A DNA stretch of 64,000 bases from Aquimarina algiphila (lineage in GTDB: Bacteria; Bacteroidota; Bacteroidia; Flavobacteriales; Flavobacteriaceae): positions 1 through 64,000 of the forward strand of contig NZ_VLNR01000022.1 in the NCBI RefSeq assembly GCF_007489275.1. The letters are read 5' to 3'. Below are positions 1 through 9,315 of the stretch, piece after piece (position 1 is the stretch's first letter; every line of letters begins with the position of its first letter). Under the pieces are notes generated by a model. That model saw only the letters and a program-made list of their open reading frames with translations, made no database searches and was not told the DNA's origin. A program made the translations under genes and the position numbers.

Positions 1-122
1 TACAAGTTATTTAATACACACACTTTTGGGGGTGGGTCAATTTAAACAAGAATAGGTGGGTCAGTTTAAATAGGATTTACTGGGTCAATATAATAGGAAT
101 AGGTGGGTCAGTTTGGCAAGAA
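1..122. mobile_element. Probable terminal repeat region of an IS21-family element
   Basis: Four degenerate copies of a unit built around GGTGGGTCARTTT followed by an AAGAAT or AGGAAT-like tail lie at about 29-52, 53-78, 80-99 and 100-122. Arrays of GGTCA-type repeats of this kind are typical of the ends of IS21-family (istA/istB) elements in Bacteroidota; that assignment is from memory of the family. The transposase genes would lie left of the window. The array stops where the YcxB-like reading frame begins, so this looks like the right end of an inserted element. Without the other end or a target duplication the family call is inference. Confidence 0.5.
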
Positions 123-430
123 TTTCCAGATACAAAAGGCATTTTAAAAAATACGTTGAAGAAAACTATAAAAACCGTATTGATACGTCTGTAGAAATTA
201 TCCTTGATGAAAATTTTGTAAAGGCAAAAGACTTCACTTCTGAAACTAAAATAAACGGAACTGAACTTAAAGAATTAATTGAAACAAAAAACCATTTCTT
301 TATAAAATTGACAACCGATTTATCACTTATAGTTCCAAAACATTCGATTAAGGATAAAGCTGAATTTAAAAGACGTCTGGCAGAATTGGGAACCGAATAT
401 ATTGACGAACTAAATTGGGAATGGAAATAA
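113..430 (+). pseudogene. YcxB-like protein, 5'-truncated by the insertion
   Basis: Residues from about 5 onward match the C-terminal domain of YcxB-like proteins: ETKNHFFIKL, then LIVPKHS, then a short helix. Family members normally have two membrane helices before this domain and are about 160-180 aa; here only about 105 aa remain and the membrane part is missing. The only usable start is a TTG at 113 lying inside the IS21-like repeat, so the first residues (MARI) are element-derived. I read this as the 3' remnant of a gene cut by the element. Expression from an element promoter is possible but not shown. Confidence 0.6.
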
Positions 431-459
431 AAAAGTACTAAGGATAATATACCGTTAGA

Positions 460-1143
460 ATGAATCAAAGAACAAGCAACATACTTTTCAATATTGGAAT
501 TGCATTTCTAATATTAGGTGGAATTGGATTGACCTTTATGGCTTTTTTTACTTTTATCGGATTACCCATTTTTATTATTGGGATAATTCTCATTTCACTG
601 AGTAAAAAAAAATTAAAAACAAAAATCATATGGATTTTTTCTATGATTACTCTTGTAATTTTATTTTGGCCCATTTGGATTAAAATTAATACTGAAAAAC
701 CAGAAACCTACCTCATACCAGAGAATTATTCTGGAAAAATAATAATAGTTTACGGAGAAGATTGTGGAATAGAACCTTTAATAGAAAATGGACGTCGAGT
801 TTTAGAAATACCTAATAACGGAATTTTAATTATTAAGCCTGAATTTGAAGGCGGAATTATTGACCACAAATACTACTTTGTCAACAAAAATAAAGAAAGA
901 ACAAAAATTGAACGATATGAGAATGATTCAGATAGAACTCAACATGTTCCGGGAATTCGATTGATCGGTTCTGGAGGAATTGGCGGAATCATGATTGATG
1001 GAAGTTCTTCAACAGAATCACCTTTAGCAATACGTTATACAGAATTTGAAGTCTATCAAGACACTCTAACTGATTATAATTCTAAGGAAGAACAAAAGTT
1101 TGATTCTTTAATGAAAGATATTGTAAATGAGTGTCGAAACTAA
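460..1143 (+). CDS. Membrane protein with a DUF6843-like domain
   Basis: The 227 aa product has two hydrophobic segments near residues 7-45 and 52-72, then a polar domain beginning YLIPENYSGKIIIVYG. The motif of a proline-bearing start, G-K/V-I and later NGILIIKPEF resembles DUF6843 domains, whose function is unknown. A conserved-looking cysteine lies in the EDCGIEP stretch. The rest of the domain would sit on the outer face of the inner membrane. It lies 30 bases after the truncated YcxB-like gene and just before another two-helix protein. The DUF assignment is from recall of the motif and is moderate. Confidence 0.6.
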   Translation: MNQRTSNILFNIGIAFLILGGIGLTFMAFFTFIGLPIFIIGIILISLSKKKLKTKIIWIFSMITLVILFWPIWIKINTEKPETYLIPENYSGKIIIVYGEDCGIEPLIENGRRVLEIPNNGILIIKPEFEGGIIDHKYYFVNKNKERTKIERYENDSDRTQHVPGIRLIGSGGIGGIMIDGSSSTESPLAIRYTEFEVYQDTLTDYNSKEEQKFDSLMKDIVNECRN

Positions 1144-1157
1144 AAATTTGGATATTC

Positions 1158-1577
1158 ATGAATCATAAAAAGATTTACCGATATACTAATATTGAATTGT
1201 TTGACCTCATCAAAAATGGAGTCAATAAAAATGACGTTAAAAAAGCTGAATTAGAATTAGAAACTCGGAATCTGACTCAAAAACAGTTATCAGAAGTTGA
1301 GATTGGGTACATCAAGTATAAAAAATTCCAAAATGATCGCAAAACTGCTCCTTTGACAACGAGAGAATGGATTCCCCTTTTCTTTTTACCATTTTTTATT
1401 CTTATGCAAAGATGGAGAAAGTATGATCATTTTTCAACGTCAGAATTTGAACGATATGAAAAGTATGGATATGAAGAAAAGGCACGAGAAGCTAGAAAAG
1501 TTCGATGGTATGGAACTTTATTCTGGATTTTAATTATAATAAATATCGTGTTTATTCATAATTACCTCACAAGATAA
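1158..1577 (+). CDS. Small two-helix membrane protein, unknown function
   Basis: I place the start at ATG 1158 (MNHKKIYRY), not at the GTG at 1131 that overlaps the preceding gene; the product is 139 aa. A charged N-terminal helical region of about 70 residues is followed by a hydrophobic segment in PLFFLPFFILMQRW and a second at the C-terminus (GTLFWILIIINIVFI). The first 50 residues, with LKNG/NDVKKAELELETRNL, look like a short helical repeat seen in flavobacterial membrane proteins. I do not recognise a named family. It probably shares a transcript with the preceding membrane protein, as the gap is 14 bases. Confidence 0.6.
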   Translation: MNHKKIYRYTNIELFDLIKNGVNKNDVKKAELELETRNLTQKQLSEVEIGYIKYKKFQNDRKTAPLTTREWIPLFFLPFFILMQRWRKYDHFSTSEFERYEKYGYEEKAREARKVRWYGTLFWILIIINIVFIHNYLTR

Positions 1578-1685
1578 AAAGAGGTAAAAAACACATAATA
1601 TTGTCGCCAATTAAGTAACAATTTACACGACTACGACACATATATTAAACATTACCTGTACGCCATAAACCATTAATAAAGTTAA

Positions 1686-2174
1686 ATGAAACAAGCAATT
1701 TTACTATTTACATACCTAATTATTTCAATCTCATTTTTATCATGTAAATCAGAATCAGAGAAAAAAGATAATCAAATAAGGCAATATACTCCAGCGAACA
1801 AGAATTTATTCAATGAAATATTAGCTATGGATAAAGAGTTTTTTGACGCCTACAATACTTGTGATTTAAAAAAGCAAGCAGACATTTATAGTGATGATAT
1901 AGAATTCTTTCATGACAAAGGTGGATTAATGACCTCAAAACAAGATATTATTGATGGAACCAAACGTAATATTTGTGGAAAAGTAACAAGAACACTATTA
2001 AAAGAAAGTGTTGAGGTATATCCGATTCACGATTATGGAGCAGTACAAATAGGTTTTCATAAATATTACAACAATCAAGAGCCGGATGCTGAATCAATAC
2101 CTATGAAGTTTATATTAATCTGGAATAATCAAAATGGAAAATGGAAAATTAAGAAAGTAGTAAGTCTTCATTAA
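1686..2174 (+). CDS. Lipoprotein with an NTF2-like (DUF4440-type) domain
   Basis: The 162 aa product begins with a lipoprotein signal ending at a lipobox, SFLSC (Cys20), so it should be anchored to the outer or inner membrane. The mature part starts a helix with EILAMDKEFFDAYNTCDLKKQADIY, a typical opening of the SnoaL/DUF4440 cone fold, and ends with the beta strand NGKWKIKKVVSLH that is also typical. No catalytic residues can be assigned. It stands alone, with about 110 bases to its upstream neighbour, and is followed by another lipoprotein of similar type. Confidence 0.75.
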   Translation: MKQAILLFTYLIISISFLSCKSESEKKDNQIRQYTPANKNLFNEILAMDKEFFDAYNTCDLKKQADIYSDDIEFFHDKGGLMTSKQDIIDGTKRNICGKVTRTLLKESVEVYPIHDYGAVQIGFHKYYNNQEPDAESIPMKFILIWNNQNGKWKIKKVVSLH

Positions 2175-2250
2175 GAAAACTAATTTTAAAAAAAACAGTG
2201 GGTAACAATGTATCAAAACACATAAGGTTTTTATACTTAATCTAAAATAT

Positions 2251-2814
2251 ATGAATAGAATTATAATCCTATTATCGTTTTTGACAATTGCATTTATATC
2301 CTGTAAAACTTCTAAAGAAGAAATTGATCAACTTGAAATTGCAAAGCAATACTTTAAGGTTCTTGACAATTCTGATTATACTGGAATAAAGATTTGGTTT
2401 GCAGATAGTTTAATTACCAAAGAAGGAGAATATAAACAGGTTTATTCTCAAAACGAATACCTGGAGTTTCTAAAATGGGATTCTGTTTTTGATCCTAACT
2501 ATGAAATACTGGAAATAGAGCAACAAGACGGAATTATTAAAGCAAAGATTTCAAAAATGGATAAAAGAATCTTTTTCCTTCATGAAGAACCGTTTATAAC
2601 TAATCAAAGTATAAGGTTTCAAAAAAATAAAATAGTTACTGTAGAAATAGATTACGTGAATTTTAATGAAAAAACTTGGGAGAAAAACAAAACTAAACTC
2701 TTAACCTGGATTGACGAAAATCATCCTGAATTAAATGGATTTATATACGACCAAACAGAAACTGGAGGAATAAAGTTCTTAAAAGCAATTGAACTGTACA
2801 AAAACAGAAAATAA
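2251..2814 (+). CDS. Lipoprotein, NTF2-like in appearance
   Basis: A 187 aa product with signal peptide and lipobox (FISC, Cys19). The mature N-terminus has the helix EEIDQLEIAKQYFKVLDNSDY followed by a W-F-D segment resembling the start of SnoaL-like domains, but the C-terminal part (WIDENHPELNGFIYDQTETG) extends beyond a simple NTF2 fold and continues into a helix. I cannot assign a function. It follows the NTF2-like lipoprotein at 1686 by 76 bases in the same direction and may be functionally related to it. Confidence 0.65.
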   Translation: MNRIIILLSFLTIAFISCKTSKEEIDQLEIAKQYFKVLDNSDYTGIKIWFADSLITKEGEYKQVYSQNEYLEFLKWDSVFDPNYEILEIEQQDGIIKAKISKMDKRIFFLHEEPFITNQSIRFQKNKIVTVEIDYVNFNEKTWEKNKTKLLTWIDENHPELNGFIYDQTETGGIKFLKAIELYKNRK

Positions 2815-2995
2815 CGTCCTAAATTACTAGGTATTATGTCATAGTGATTAAGGGATAGCTAGATGTTTTTTGTATATTTAATATGATACTATGCTTGCAA
2901 AATAAAAGCTAGTGAGTAGAAAAATCTACTAATCTTACAAGAGATCGTTGATTAACAACAAAAAATAGATTCTAAATAAAAACGATTAAGAAAAC

Positions 2996-3367
2996 ATGAC
3001 AAATTATATCGACGGATTCGCCCTTCCCATTCCGCAAAATCATCTGGACGAATACAAACATGTTGCCGAAACTGTTGCAAAGATTTGGAAAGAACATGGT
3101 GCACTAGCATATTTTGAGTATGTTGGTGAGGATTTAAAGTTTGAAGGGACACGTACTTTCCCAGAACTCTTAGATGCAAAAGAAGATGAAGTCATTGTAT
3201 TTGGATGGGTTGTATTTGATTCAAAAGCAACACGTGACTTAGCAAATCAAAAGGTCGCTAAAGACCCGAGAATGAATAACTTAATTTCCCCATTAACAGA
3301 TCCTTCAAAAATGATCTTTGATGCCAAACGAATGGTATATGGTGGATTTCAACCTCTCGTCCAATAG
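2996..3367 (+). CDS. DUF1428 family protein (YbaA-like)
   Basis: The 123 aa product starts MTNYIDGFALPIP and contains GALAYFEYVGEDL, VFGWVVFDSKATRD and RMVYGGFQPLV, the hallmark stretches of the DUF1428 family (Escherichia coli YbaA), small cytoplasmic proteins with a dimeric ferredoxin-like fold and no established reaction. Length is usual for the family. Base composition is visibly less AT-rich than in its neighbours, which would fit acquisition from another source. It is monocistronic, with about 180 bases before it and 107 after. Confidence 0.88.
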   Translation: MTNYIDGFALPIPQNHLDEYKHVAETVAKIWKEHGALAYFEYVGEDLKFEGTRTFPELLDAKEDEVIVFGWVVFDSKATRDLANQKVAKDPRMNNLISPLTDPSKMIFDAKRMVYGGFQPLVQ

Positions 3368-3474
3368 ATTAACAAGGGGTCTTGATCAGTTATTGACAAA
3401 AAATTACAACCGATTTTCTATAACTCACCATGAACAAACTGTTATGTACATCGTCTTAAATTAACTGGTACTAA

Positions 3475-3999
3475 ATGAATGATTTCACAAAAATTGATTA
3501 TTTAAAATCTGGAAATAAACGTCAACGACAAGCTTATAAAGTGTTGAAAAAAATTAAGATTTTAGATCACCTTAGAAGTTATAACCCAATTTTAACAGGA
3601 ACAATTCCAATTGATATTGATTTAACCAACAGCGACCTGGATATCATTTGTGAATGTAAAAATTATGAAGAGTTCTATATACTTTTAACTGAATTATTTG
3701 CAAACGAAAAGGATTTTCAAATCAGAACCATAAATTGTAATAATGTGAAATCAATACTAGCAAAATTTAGAATCGAAAGTTTTGAAATCGAAATTTTTGG
3801 GCAGAATATTCCTACTCAAGAACAAAACGCATATAAACATATGATGATTGAGTATAAAATTTTGAAAAAAATGGGAGCAAAATTTAAGACTGACATTAGG
3901 AAACTAAAAAAAGAAGGATTAAAAACTGAACCTGCTTTTGCTAAATTACTAGGGTTAACTGGTAATCCCTATGAAGAATTGTTAAAGGTTCAAATATAA
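3475..3999 (+). CDS. DUF4269 family protein (nucleotidyltransferase-like)
   Basis: The 174 aa product carries GTIPIDIDLTNSDLDIICEC at residues 42-61, a pattern of the DUF4269 family. The spaced acidic pairs (DID, DLD) resemble the metal-binding aspartates of the nucleotidyltransferase fold, but this is a resemblance only. The C-terminal half, with ALKMMIEYKILKK-like helix and a last FAKLLGLTGNPYEELL segment, is also typical of the family. Cytoplasmic, no signal. It stands alone between DUF1428 and DinB genes. Confidence 0.8.
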   Translation: MNDFTKIDYLKSGNKRQRQAYKVLKKIKILDHLRSYNPILTGTIPIDIDLTNSDLDIICECKNYEEFYILLTELFANEKDFQIRTINCNNVKSILAKFRIESFEIEIFGQNIPTQEQNAYKHMMIEYKILKKMGAKFKTDIRKLKKEGLKTEPAFAKLLGLTGNPYEELLKVQI

Positions 4000-4140
4000 A
4001 AACAAAGTATACAATAAGGAAAGTTTATAACCCTTAAAATAGTTCAGGATATTATTTCAAATTTTGTCACTCTTTGTCCTTTTTTGCTAACTTAGTTCAC
4101 TAGCGTCATATGTCAAACACGAATATCTCATAACAACTTA

Positions 4141-4638
4141 ATGAATACCTTAATCAACCACATCGTTGAACAACTAATTGAAGTCCAGAATGGAAAATTA
4201 TGGATTGGGAATAATTTTAATACTAAATTGAATCAAATTGATGAAAATTTGTTTTTCACAAGACCAATAAAAGGTTTGCATAGTATAGCAGAAATAATTT
4301 CTCATTTAACCTTATGGAGACAAGAAACCATATTAAAGATTCGAACCGGAAAAGGAAGTAAAACAGACGATTGTGAAGAAAATTGGCTGAATAATCAAAG
4401 ATTAGAACCAATGGGTTGGCAAAATATCATATTAAAATATAACAAAACCCTAACCGAATTAATAAACCTGCTAGAATCAAAAAGTGATACGTTTCTTGAG
4501 GAAGAGTACTATGATACAGATTTTAAAGATTATTATAAATATAGCTTTGTAATCAACGGAATGTTACACCACGATTTATATCATTTAGGCCAAATAGGAA
4601 TAATCATCAAATATTTGAAAGAAAGTTACAACCAATGA
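4141..4638 (+). CDS. DinB family protein
   Basis: A 165 aa four-helix bundle protein of the DinB/YfiT type. Likely metal ligands are His55 in AEIISHLTLWR and the pair around His144 and His148 in HHDLYHLGQI, the usual three-histidine arrangement. Family members include thiol-dependent S-transferases and many with unknown substrate. No signal peptide. It is monocistronic and one of two DinB-type genes in the accessory region (the other is at 24277). The substrate cannot be predicted from the sequence. Confidence 0.85.
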   Translation: MNTLINHIVEQLIEVQNGKLWIGNNFNTKLNQIDENLFFTRPIKGLHSIAEIISHLTLWRQETILKIRTGKGSKTDDCEENWLNNQRLEPMGWQNIILKYNKTLTELINLLESKSDTFLEEEYYDTDFKDYYKYSFVINGMLHHDLYHLGQIGIIIKYLKESYNQ

Positions 4639-4736
4639 CTCATTGCATGTTGTTTACTTGTATGGGACTAAACCTTTATAAATTGAATTAAAAACAATAG
4701 AGTAAAAAAATAAACGTCATATTAATTAGAAAAAAA

Positions 4737-5396
4737 ATGACAAAAAACATCTATTATGTTAGTGGATTAGGTGCAGATGAAAGAGTTTTTACTTTTTTAA
4801 AAATTGAAAATGCTAATGAAACTTTTATTAAATGGTTAGAACCAAATAAAAAAGAGTCACTTGACTCCTATTCAAAAAGGCTGATTGATCAAATTGATAG
4901 ATCAAAACCAATTATACTTATTGGAGTTTCTTTTGGAGGAATTGTTGTACAAGAAATAGCTAAACATATACAGGTAGAAAAACTTATAATAATTTCAAGT
5001 GTCAAAAGTTTTAAAGACTATGGGCTTAATCTAAAGCTAGCAAGTTTTACGAAAATATATAAGATTGTACCTTCATTTATCCTCAAATGGTCTAATAAAT
5101 TAACTGCCGATTATTATTTTGGTACAGAGTCAAAAGAAGAATCTAAACTATTAAATGCAATTATCAATGATACTGATGAAAGATTCATGGTCTGGGCTAT
5201 TGATAAGATTATGCAATGGAAAAACTTCTCCCAGGCAAAGTATAATATTATACATATTCAAGGTAGTAAAGATAGAATTTTTACAAATAGAAATATAGAT
5301 AATACAATTTGGATTAAAGGAGGTGGTCATTTTATGATCGTAAATAAAGCAAATGAAATATCTGATATTATTAATCAATCTCTAGCCAAGATGTAA
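4737..5396 (+). CDS. Alpha/beta hydrolase
   Basis: The 219 aa product has the N-terminal strand and oxyanion region YYVSGLGADERVF, the nucleophile elbow GVSFGG with Ser66, an acid candidate Asp179 in GSKDR and the catalytic His198 in GGGHFM. This is a compact alpha/beta hydrolase without a large lid. No signal peptide, so cytoplasmic. Close relatives are usually annotated only as hydrolases; the substrate is unknown. It stands alone with roughly 100 bases on its upstream side. Confidence 0.82.
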   Translation: MTKNIYYVSGLGADERVFTFLKIENANETFIKWLEPNKKESLDSYSKRLIDQIDRSKPIILIGVSFGGIVVQEIAKHIQVEKLIIISSVKSFKDYGLNLKLASFTKIYKIVPSFILKWSNKLTADYYFGTESKEESKLLNAIINDTDERFMVWAIDKIMQWKNFSQAKYNIIHIQGSKDRIFTNRNIDNTIWIKGGGHFMIVNKANEISDIINQSLAKM

Positions 5397-5432
5397 AAAC
5401 ATGGTAAATATTAAGAAGTAAATGACTGAAGA

Positions 5433-5552
5433 TTGAAAATAACTAAAGAACAATTTTATCTAAAAAAAGGAGATGAATCTAATAGAGATACCTCATTCTA
5501 TTTCACTTTGATGAATGTGAATGAACAAGAATTATCATATTTAGTAATTTAA
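5433..5552 (+). CDS. Possible 39 aa small protein or gene remnant
   Basis: A TTG-initiated frame at 5433 runs to TAA at 5552 and gives a protein-like product (starting MKITKEQFYLKKGDES, ending ELSYLVI). It fills most of the gap between the hydrolase and the DUF6624 gene. There is no clear ribosome binding site and no recognised family. It may be the start of a decayed gene whose remainder was lost. Weak support. Confidence 0.22.
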   Translation: MKITKEQFYLKKGDESNRDTSFYFTLMNVNEQELSYLVI

Positions 5553-5570
5553 GTCAATAGGAACAATAAA

Positions 5571-6170
5571 ATGGATTACAAAAACATTGCAAAAAGAATA
5601 ATTGAATTAAAAAATGCGGACCTTGAACTTAGGGACAAGCTGATACAAACTGGACAACTCGATGAAGGATATAACAAAGAAATGGAGAAATTGCACAACA
5701 AAAATGCTGAAGCTTTAGATGAAATAATAGATGCAATCGGTTACCCTACAATTGATAAAGTTGGTAAAGAAGCCAATGAAGCAACTTGGTTAATTATACA
5801 ACATTCGATCGGGCAACCTTCTTTTATGAAAAAGTGTGAGAAACTATTAGAAAAGGCTGTAAATGATAATAAAGCAAATCCAAAAAATCTAGCGTATCTA
5901 ACTGACCGAATAGCTGTATTTGAAGGTAATCCACAACGTTATGGAACTCAATTTGATTGGGATAAAAACAAAGAGTTAAGTCCATATAATTTTGACGATT
6001 TGACCAAAGTAAATCAAAGAAGAAAATCAATTGGACTTAATACACTTGAAGAACAAACAGAAATTATAAGAACACAAGCTAAAAATGAAAATCAATCACC
6101 ACCAATTGATTTTGAAAAAAGGAAACAAGAAATTAAAAAATGGCAAAAAAAGGTTGGATGGACAAAATAA
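5571..6170 (+). CDS. DUF6624 family protein
   Basis: The 199 aa product shows the DUF6624 signature in order: an N-terminal helix with LRDKL, then IDAIGYPTIDKVGKEANEA, TWLIIQHSIGQPSFM, LAYLTDRIAVFEGNPQRYGTQ and a C-terminal helix. The QH and YGTQ motifs are the most conserved in the family. Function is unknown; proteins of this type are often found in short-gene accessory regions, sometimes suspected of roles in toxin-immunity or stress. No signal peptide. Monocistronic. Confidence 0.8.
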   Translation: MDYKNIAKRIIELKNADLELRDKLIQTGQLDEGYNKEMEKLHNKNAEALDEIIDAIGYPTIDKVGKEANEATWLIIQHSIGQPSFMKKCEKLLEKAVNDNKANPKNLAYLTDRIAVFEGNPQRYGTQFDWDKNKELSPYNFDDLTKVNQRRKSIGLNTLEEQTEIIRTQAKNENQSPPIDFEKRKQEIKKWQKKVGWTK

Positions 6171-6331
6171 AAACCATCAATAACCAACCTGTTTGAATTG
6201 AAAAAAGAAATAAGAGAAAATTACTGTTATGGTTTTAGTAGTAAAAGATTAAAAAGAGTACAGAAAAATCACTAAATGAGTAACGTTTTGCTTTGTTATT
6301 ATACCTATTTATTATGAAATCTAAATTATAT

Positions 6332-7204
6332 ATGAAAAGATATTTTTTATTGGTCATACTCTCGTTGGGGTTCTTTCTTAATGTATCATGTCAAGAAACC
6401 ACATATAAACCCGTTAAGTATCCAAATAATTATAAAGCCCAAATTGACGTAGTCTATACCAAAATAGAGCATTGGGAAGGTCGTATGGATATATATACTA
6501 ATCCGATTTCAGAAAAACCAACTCCCATTGTTATTAATATTCATGGCGGAGGATGGAATCATGGTGTTAAAGAGTCACAAACTGGTTTTGGATATTTTTT
6601 TAAGAAAGGATTTGCTGTTGCCAATGTAGAATATCGTTTGGTAGACGTTTCTCCAGCCCCTGGAGCGATTGAAGACCTTCGATGTGCGCTAATATATTTG
6701 TATAAACATGCTAAAGCATTAAACATTGATACTAACAAGATCGTTGTAATGGGAGGTTCTACAGGAGGTCATTTGGCTCTTATGACCGGTTTATTGGGTA
6801 ATAATAGAAAATTTGATACGAACTGTGAATATGATACTAAAATTAAAATAGCTGCAATTATTGATAAATACGCACCATCAGATTTAACATTAATGATAAA
6901 GGGATCTGTTAAAAGATGGCTGGGTGATGCTTATAAAAACAAAGAATTTATAGAATCTGTTTCACCATTTTATTATGTAGATAAAAATAGTCCCCCAATA
7001 CTAATTATACATGGTACCAAAGATCCATATGTTCCATATCAACAGTCTGTGCTTCTTTATGAAAAATTAAAAGCAAATAACATTAAAACAGAATTAGTAA
7101 CTATTGAAGGAGGAGGTCATGGAAAATTTTCAAAAGAACAAAGATTAATGTTAAATGAAAAAATATGGAGATTCTTAAACGAATTAGAATTGACAAAGGG
7201 CTAA
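6332..7204 (+). CDS. Lipoprotein alpha/beta hydrolase (BD-FAE/hormone-sensitive-lipase-like esterase)
   Basis: I choose ATG 6332 because it begins a clean lipoprotein signal (MKRYFLLVIL...FLNVSC, Cys20); upstream starts at 6293 and 6314 only add residues before it. The 290 aa product carries the oxyanion motif HGGG (71-74), nucleophile elbow GGSTGG with Ser143, Asp231 in HGTKDPYVPY and His263 in GGGHGKF. This is an exported esterase or carboxylesterase of the alpha/beta hydrolase fold-3 or BD-FAE type, likely acting in the periplasm or at the outer membrane. Substrate unknown. It stands alone. Confidence 0.85.
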   Translation: MKRYFLLVILSLGFFLNVSCQETTYKPVKYPNNYKAQIDVVYTKIEHWEGRMDIYTNPISEKPTPIVINIHGGGWNHGVKESQTGFGYFFKKGFAVANVEYRLVDVSPAPGAIEDLRCALIYLYKHAKALNIDTNKIVVMGGSTGGHLALMTGLLGNNRKFDTNCEYDTKIKIAAIIDKYAPSDLTLMIKGSVKRWLGDAYKNKEFIESVSPFYYVDKNSPPILIIHGTKDPYVPYQQSVLLYEKLKANNIKTELVTIEGGGHGKFSKEQRLMLNEKIWRFLNELELTKG

Positions 7205-7315
7205 GTGTAAATTAAATTTTAGTTGATCTCATAAATACAATTAAAAGTTTACTGCTTTAATCCTGTGCTAATATCATCGTCGAAATGTTGTAGATAATTT
7301 TAAATCTAAATAAAA

Positions 7316-7801
7316 TTGAATATACGCAAAGCAACAGAGCTTGATTATAATCAAGTTTGGGATATCTTTTCAAAGGTTATTGCAACAGGAGACACATATG
7401 TTTTCGATCCAAAAACACCTAAATCTGATTTAAAAAAATATTGGTTTGCAGATTATATGCAAACTTTTATCATTGAAGAAAATAAAACTATTCTCGGAAC
7501 ATACGTTATCAAACCTAATCAAATAGGTTTGGGAAATCATATTGCAAATTGTAGTTATATGGTAAGTCCTAATGCTCAAGGAAAAGGAATTGGAAAAAAA
7601 CTTTGTGAACACTCTATAAAAACAGCTAAAGAAAGTGGATATAAAAGTATTCAATTTAATATTGTTGTTAGCACAAACAAAGGTGCTGTAGAATTATGGA
7701 AACGATATGGATTTAAAATAATTGGAACTACTCCAAATGGATTTAGGCACTCAAAATTAGGATTTGTTAATACTTATATTATGTATAAAGATCTTAGCTA
7801 A
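7316..7801 (+). CDS. GNAT family N-acetyltransferase
   Basis: The 161 aa product begins NIRKATELDYNQVWDIF, normal for a GNAT N-terminus, so the TTG at 7316 is accepted as start. The acetyl-CoA pyrophosphate loop is QGKGIG at 88-93 after YMVSPNA. The C-terminal strand has AVELWKRYGFKIIGT, the usual L-Y-x-x-x-GF motif. Amine substrate unknown. Monocistronic; the next gene faces it from the other strand. Confidence 0.87.
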   Translation: MNIRKATELDYNQVWDIFSKVIATGDTYVFDPKTPKSDLKKYWFADYMQTFIIEENKTILGTYVIKPNQIGLGNHIANCSYMVSPNAQGKGIGKKLCEHSIKTAKESGYKSIQFNIVVSTNKGAVELWKRYGFKIIGTTPNGFRHSKLGFVNTYIMYKDLS

Positions 7802-7841
7802 GAACGAAAAGAAGCACATAAATATCAATATTAAGTGAAAT

Positions 7842-8534
7842 TTAAAAAATTTTATAAAGTGTAGTTACTATACGTCCTTTATTGTCATCTAAAATAACAG
7901 ACAATAATTGTTTTTCTTCTATTACTTTAAGATTAAATGGTGGAGCCAATAAGTCTAAGCCACTTTGCTTCTTCAGTCTAATTCCTTGTCCAGAAATAAT
8001 TTCTTTATTAGGCACAAAATCTCCTTTAGGTAAATGTTCTGTTACAATAACATATTTATAATCGATTAATTTATTTACTATACTTTGTACTTCAGTATTG
8101 GATAAATGTTGTAGTACTTGTCTTAATAAAGCACAATCTCCAGAGGGTAAATCATCTTCTGCAAGATCCAAACAATAGAATTCTAAATTCGCATCTTTAA
8201 ATCTTTCTTTATTATATTCTATCAGGTCTTCTACTATATCTACCGCAATATATTTTTTGGTATGCTTTACCAATTCTTTTCCTACATTAAAATCTCCACA
8301 ACCTAAATCACATACCACAAGGTTTTTTTTGAAGGATGATAAGAATGATGTCAAAACATCAATATATGGATGTACCAATTCGGGGTGATGTGACCCCATA
8401 CCCGAGTAAAAATTAGTTTTGTTATCACCCCAAAGTTTCATTTCATATACCTGTTCCATAGCATCTTTGGTTGGCCAGGGTTTCTTTATTCTTTTAGTCT
8501 CATTTTCTTTCTTCTTCATAAACACTCTATACAA
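7842..8534 (-). CDS. Class I SAM-dependent methyltransferase
   Basis: The SAM-binding motif I is VVCDLGCGDFNVG at about residues 73-85 and a second acidic strand (YIAVDIVEDLIEY) follows at the expected distance. LLRQVLQHLSN resembles motif post-II of small-molecule methyltransferases. The product is 230 aa from the ATG at 8534, or 225 aa from the internal ATG at 8519 (MKKKENETK), which is equally plausible. It is the only minus-strand gene between 1 and 13,100, convergent with the acetyltransferase. Substrate unknown. Confidence 0.8.
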   Translation of the reverse strand: MYRVFMKKKENETKRIKKPWPTKDAMEQVYEMKLWGDNKTNFYSGMGSHHPELVHPYIDVLTSFLSSFKKNLVVCDLGCGDFNVGKELVKHTKKYIAVDIVEDLIEYNKERFKDANLEFYCLDLAEDDLPSGDCALLRQVLQHLSNTEVQSIVNKLIDYKYVIVTEHLPKGDFVPNKEIISGQGIRLKKQSGLDLLAPPFNLKVIEEKQLLSVILDDNKGRIVTTLYKIF

Positions 8535-8752
8535 GTTATAAAAGTATGATGATATGTATTCAGATGTAATTATAAAACAAACCTACAAATTATATGTAAT
8601 AACAGATATTCAATTCTCTATAGCAATCTAATGTGATTTATCCTTTTTGAAGTCAGCAATCCGAATTTATTAGTATTTTAGATTATATAACTAACTGCAT
8701 TGTTTTATGTACCGCACAAATTCTTACGTTAAGTTTTCAAACCTGAATAGAT

Positions 8753-9133
8753 ATGAAAGAACAGCAAAAAAATATGATTGAAAACTATGTTACATCATAT
8801 AATGAGTTTGACATAGATGGAATGTTGAAAAATTTAGACAGAAAAATTGTTTTTGAGAATATGTCTAATGGAAAAGTGGATTTTAGAACTGAAGGAATAC
8901 TTGAGTTTAAAAATCAAGCAGAATCGGCAAAACATTATTTTAAACAGCGTAAACAAATCATTCAGTCTTGGAAATTTGATAAACAAAATGTTACTATTGA
9001 AATTGACTATAAAGCAATTTTGGCTATAGATCTACCCAATGGATTAAAAACAGGAGAAATTTTAGAGGTGAAAGGCAAATCAGAATTTAAGTTCGAAAAT
9101 GGAAAAATTAGAAGTATTACAGATAAAAGTTAA
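8753..9133 (+). CDS. NTF2-like (SnoaL) domain protein
   Basis: A 126 aa cytoplasmic product with the usual SnoaL-like layout: opening helix NMIENYVTSYNEFDIDGML, then D-x-I-V-F-E-N beta segment, a middle helix FKNQAESAKHYF, and closing strands with VKGKSEFKFENGKI. Family members are ligand-binding or isomerase-like cones; no catalytic residues are evident. Monocistronic. Confidence 0.78.
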   Translation: MKEQQKNMIENYVTSYNEFDIDGMLKNLDRKIVFENMSNGKVDFRTEGILEFKNQAESAKHYFKQRKQIIQSWKFDKQNVTIEIDYKAILAIDLPNGLKTGEILEVKGKSEFKFENGKIRSITDKS

Positions 9134-9315
9134 ATACAAAACACAATAAAACGTATTATTAATTATAACAACGTTTTCATACTACAACAAGCTAAGTACA
9201 GTATCAAAAACTAACTGATATTAAGTATCTTTATCCCTGATAAATATTCTCTTATTTCCATTATTAATTCAATACAAATAGTTAAAATCGTATACAAAAC
9301 ATAGTTTTACTCTAA

